This document shows positions 60,879 through 64,000 of a DNA stretch of 64,000 nt, piece by piece (within the stretch, counting starts at the first letter, position 1; every line of letters begins with the position of its first letter). The DNA is from Desulfobacterales bacterium. Lineage in GTDB: Bacteria; Desulfobacterota; Desulfobacteria; Desulfobacterales; UBA11574. Location: positions 1 through 64,000 of the forward strand of contig JAJDND010000195.1 of NCBI GenBank assembly GCA_022340885.1, given 5' to 3'. The translations under genes were made by a program, and so were the position numbers. The notes under the pieces are model-generated. The model saw nothing but the letters and a program-made list of their open reading frames with translations, was not told where the DNA came from and ran no database searches.

Positions 60879-61847
60879 TCACATGGTGTTCGCCAGGTTT
60901 AAAATTATCGTTTTTATTTCCGATAGCGTCGACTCGATATTGAATCCCGCGGCGCTGGAGTGACCGCCGCCGCCGAACGTGGATGCGATGGTCGCCACAT
61001 CGACCGACCCGTCGGAGCGGAGACTCACATGATACATGCTATGATCTTCCGATGGTCCGTTGCCGTTATGATGCTCCTGGATCAACGCGGCAACCTTGAT
61101 ATCTTGAATTCGCTTTGCATAATTGATCAGACCGTCTCCATCTTCGGGCTGCGTGTGTGTTTCAACAAACATGTCTTTGGTCAACGTCATGATCGACACT
61201 TTTCCGTTATTGGAAATTTCGATGGAATCCAGGGCAAGGTTCAACAGTTTTATCCTTCCCAGAGAGTATGTACCGTAAACATGCTGTGAAATATCATAAG
61301 GATCGACGCCCAAATCCAGCATTTCCCGGCAAATGGCAAAAGCAGCCTTGTTCGTATTTGAAAAACGAAATGACCCCGTATCCGTCAAAATGCCGGTATA
61401 TATTGCCGTGGCAATGAATTTATCCAGGGGGATGTTCATTTTTTTGATCAGCCAGTACACGATTTCCGATGTGGCGCACGCGGAGGTGTCGATCAGTTGA
61501 ATATGCCCGAAGTGCGTATTTGTAATATGATGGTCGATGTTGACGATCAAAGGTATCCGGTTTACGACAGAGACAGCCGTTCCGATACGCTCCAGGTTGC
61601 TGCAGTCCAGAACGATCGCCAGATCATAATCGGTTTTGTCGAGCTTCCGAACGACCTGATGCACTTTGGGCAGGAAACGATATACCGCCGGTATGGGGCT
61701 TTCATTGTATAAGGTTGTTTTTTTATTCAGCGCTTTGAGGGAGAGTCCCGTGGCGATCAGAGATCCGATGGCATCCCCGTCAGGATTGGTGTGGCTGATC
61801 ACCACAATACGGTGACTGTTTTTTATTTGACTTATGATGGAGTCCAT
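60879..61847 (-). CDS. nrnA: DHH-family bifunctional oligoribonuclease/PAP phosphatase-like
   Basis: SHTNPDGDAIGSLIA; VNIDHHITNTHFG; FGGGGHSSAAGF. Confidence 0.92.
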   Translation of the reverse strand: MDSIISQIKNSHRIVVISHTNPDGDAIGSLIATGLSLKALNKKTTLYNESPIPAVYRFLPKVHQVVRKLDKTDYDLAIVLDCSNLERIGTAVSVVNRIPLIVNIDHHITNTHFGHIQLIDTSACATSEIVYWLIKKMNIPLDKFIATAIYTGILTDTGSFRFSNTNKAAFAICREMLDLGVDPYDISQHVYGTYSLGRIKLLNLALDSIEISNNGKVSIMTLTKDMFVETHTQPEDGDGLINYAKRIQDIKVAALIQEHHNGNGPSEDHSMYHVSLRSDGSVDVATIASTFGGGGHSSAAGFNIESTLSEIKTIILNLANTM

Positions 61848-61940
61848 TATTCCATTATTTCAACATTCCAAGATGCGGCATAAAATTATAGTTTTTTCAA
61901 TCACTCACAGCATCAAAGGGTTATCGTATTTTCGGGATGT

Positions 61941-62339
61941 TTAGTTGTCTTCGGAATTTGTCGATGACGGCGCATTATCCCGGTCTTGCCTGTCCTCATC
62001 ATGAATGCGGCTTAAAATGGTGTCGATGTGAATGCCGTATTCAAACGATTCATCATAAAAAAACCTAAGCTCCGGCATATACCGCAACCCCAATTCTGAG
62101 GCAAGTTTATATTTGACATATCCCAGGGCGCTTTTGAATCCGTCAATGGTTTTATCGACGGTATTTTGGTTGTCGGATGTAATAAAATAAACGCGTGCGA
62201 TTCTCAGGTCCCGGGACATTTTTACGCCCGTAATCGAAGCCGATTTCAAGCGCGGATCTTTCACCCGTTTAAGGAGTATGTCCGACAATATCTTTTGTAT
62301 CTGGCAGCCGACCCGGTCGGAACGTGCAAAGGGTTTCAT
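61941..62339 (-). CDS. rbfA: Ribosome-binding factor A
   Basis: RVGCQIQKILSDILLKRVKDPRL..ITGVKMSRDLRIARVYF; LRYMPELRFFYDESFEYG. Confidence 0.95.
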   Translation of the reverse strand: MKPFARSDRVGCQIQKILSDILLKRVKDPRLKSASITGVKMSRDLRIARVYFITSDNQNTVDKTIDGFKSALGYVKYKLASELGLRYMPELRFFYDESFEYGIHIDTILSRIHDEDRQDRDNAPSSTNSEDN

Positions 62340-62665
62340 ATATTGATAATCTCCATTTCACTGCCGATGATTTCGGCCAGATTGAGTTCTTCGACAAGGT
62401 TAAAGATTTTATCTATCTTGGAGTTTATCACCGCACGGTCATTGCCCACCATGGCAAAACCGATCATGGCGCGCTGATATATATCGTTGGAACCGACTTC
62501 AGCAACCGAGACATTAAAATGGCTGCGCAACTGGCCGATAATCGATTTTACAATTTTTCTCTTGGCCTTTAGAGAGCGACACTCATGCAGCCTGAATGTG
62601 ACAATGCCTAAACCGGCCACCATGATTCCCTCACTCGATTCGAGAACGCTCGATACCTTAACCAC
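62336..62665 (-). CDS. ylxP: YlxP family (DUF503) protein
   Basis: RLHECRSLKAKRKIVKSIIGQLRSHFNVSVAEVGSNDIYQRAMIGFAMVGND; between infB and rbfA. Confidence 0.92.
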   Translation of the reverse strand: MVKVSSVLESSEGIMVAGLGIVTFRLHECRSLKAKRKIVKSIIGQLRSHFNVSVAEVGSNDIYQRAMIGFAMVGNDRAVINSKIDKIFNLVEELNLAEIIGSEMEIINI

Positions 62666-62675
62666 ATTGCTTCAG

Positions 62676-64000
62676 CTATTCGACTTCCGGCTTGATTTCT
62701 TCCACATAGAAACATTCGATGACGTCGCCGAGTTTGATATCGTTGTAATTTTTAATGACGATGCCGCATTCATAACCGCTTTGAACGTCTTTTACATCGT
62801 CTTTGAAATGACGCAGGGATGCAATCCTGCCTTCATAAGTGACAACCCAGTCCCTGAGTATGCGGGCCATCTGTCCGCGCTCGATTTTACCTTCCGTGAC
62901 ATAACAGCCGGCGACGGCCCCGACTTTGGGAACATGGAACACTTCTCTCACTTCGGCTTTACCCAGAATACGTTCTTCAAAGGTAGAGGCCATCATGCCG
63001 ACAATGGCATTCTTGATATCTTTGATGACATTATAAATAATGTTGTAGAACCGGATATCCACATTTTCCTCGTTGGCAAAGGCCTGAATCTTGGAGCTGG
63101 GGCGGATATTGAAGCCGATAATGATCGCGTCCGATACGGTTGCAAGGGAAATGTCCGATTCGTTCAAGGCGCCCGTGGCCGAATGAATCACATTGATCTT
63201 GACTTCCTCGTTGGAAAGCTTGGTCAGCGCATCCGAAAGGGCTTCGATGGAACCATGCACATCGGCCTTAATGATGAGATTCAGATCCTTAACCTCATTT
63301 TCCTGCATTTTTTCGTAAAGCTTTTCAAGGCTCAGCCTGCTGGTCTTGGCAAGCTCCCTGGATCGCTGCTTCTGGGTCCGATGCATACTGACCTGTTTTG
63401 CATCTTTTTCGTCCGACAGCGCCACCAGCTCGTCTCCTGAGCTGGGGACACCCGAAAGACCGATGATTTCAACGGGAATCGACGGTCCTGCAGAGGAGAC
63501 CTGGCGTCCCATGTCGTTCAAGAGAGCGCGTACTTTGCCGTAATGTACACCGCAGACCACAGCGTCGTGGACCTTTAACGTTCCTTCCTTGACCAGAACC
63601 GTGGCCACAGGGCCTCTCCCTGCATCCAGCTTGGCCTCGACAACATGTCCGACGGCAAGTTTTTCAGGATTGGCCTTGAGTTCCAGAATTTCCGCCTGCA
63701 GCAGCACCATTTCGAGCAGATCGTCTATTCCGCGATTTTCCTTGGCGGAAACCTCCACAAAAATGGTGTCTCCGCCCCAGTCCTCGGGCACGACACCGAC
63801 CTCGGCCAGTTCTCTTTTGACCCGTTCGGGATTTGCATTGGCCTTGTCGATTTTATTGACCGCTACGATAATCGGAACTTCTGCGGCCTTGGAATGGTTG
63901 ATGGCTTCTATGGTCTGCGGCATGACGCCGTCATCGGCGGCAACCACAAGAATGACCAGATCGGTAACCTTTGCCCCGCGGGAGCGCATCTCGGTAAACG
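62676..64000 (-). CDS. infB: Translation initiation factor IF-2, C-terminal part (5' end outside window)
   Basis: [75 protein letters not shown]; frame open to the window end. Confidence 0.97.
   Translation of the reverse strand, partial: FTEMRSRGAKVTDLVILVVAADDGVMPQTIEAINHSKAAEVPIIVAVNKIDKANANPERVKRELAEVGVVPEDWGGDTIFVEVSAKENRGIDDLLEMVLLQAEILELKANPEKLAVGHVVEAKLDAGRGPVATVLVKEGTLKVHDAVVCGVHYGKVRALLNDMGRQVSSAGPSIPVEIIGLSGVPSSGDELVALSDEKDAKQVSMHRTQKQRSRELAKTSRLSLEKLYEKMQENEVKDLNLIIKADVHGSIEALSDALTKLSNEEVKINVIHSATGALNESDISLATVSDAIIIGFNIRPSSKIQAFANEENVDIRFYNIIYNVIKDIKNAIVGMMASTFEERILGKAEVREVFHVPKVGAVAGCYVTEGKIERGQMARILRDWVVTYEGRIASLRHFKDDVKDVQSGYECGIVIKNYNDIKLGDVIECFYVEEIKPEVE

Noticed and set aside
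62487-63440. 317-aa plus-strand ORF
   Set aside because: Antisense to infB/ylxP; Phe/Asp-rich shadow translation.

Overview
The window looks like chromosomal DNA from a strictly anaerobic, probably sulfate-reducing, Desulfobacterota-like bacterium. That placement is inferred from gene content, not measured. No tRNA, rRNA, CRISPR array or intact transposase was recognised. Main blocks: (i) C-terminus of an HdrA-like protein, an amidohydrolase, a thiolase and an acyl-CoA dehydrogenase (0-4.4 kb); (ii) an apparent operon for an exported redox system with two Tat-signal aldo/keto reductases, a DUF6599-like protein, a Tat-signal DUF362 protein and a NapH/NapG-like membrane polyferredoxin fusion (5.9-13.1 kb); (iii) a K+ channel, a thermonuclease, a ferredoxin and LutCBA (14.6-19.7 kb); (iv) an HD-GYP regulator, cysteine desulfidase, USP, dehydrogenases and regulators (19.9-29.5 kb); (v) a DUF202-receiver protein paired with a PEP-synthase-like protein (29.8-33.5 kb); (vi) an L,D-transpeptidase preceded by a GEMM-I (c-di-GMP-I) riboswitch and terminator (33.6-35.65 kb); (vii) an ALDH, a decayed MFS gene and an enoyl-CoA hydratase; (viii) an AT-rich accessory island (39.6-43.3 kb) with a mini PEP-CTERM protein, XRE, LuxR and PilZ regulators, duplicated Cys-rich mini-ORFs and a shared sigma-54-like motif; (ix) glycogen phosphorylase, methyltransferase, M23-like, GAF, outer-membrane-like and amylosucrase-like genes; (x) the translation/RNA operon infB-ylxP-rbfA-nrnA-truB-rpsO-pnp-M16-dut-MBL, interrupted between truB and rpsO by a ~145 bp MITE-like repeat that also occurs elsewhere in the window. 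Most interesting: the riboswitch-controlled L,D-transpeptidase, the four-site TTGCAYGANTYTTGCW motif family, the MITE family whose ends form stop codons of neighbouring genes, and the Tat-AKR/DUF362/polyferredoxin cluster.
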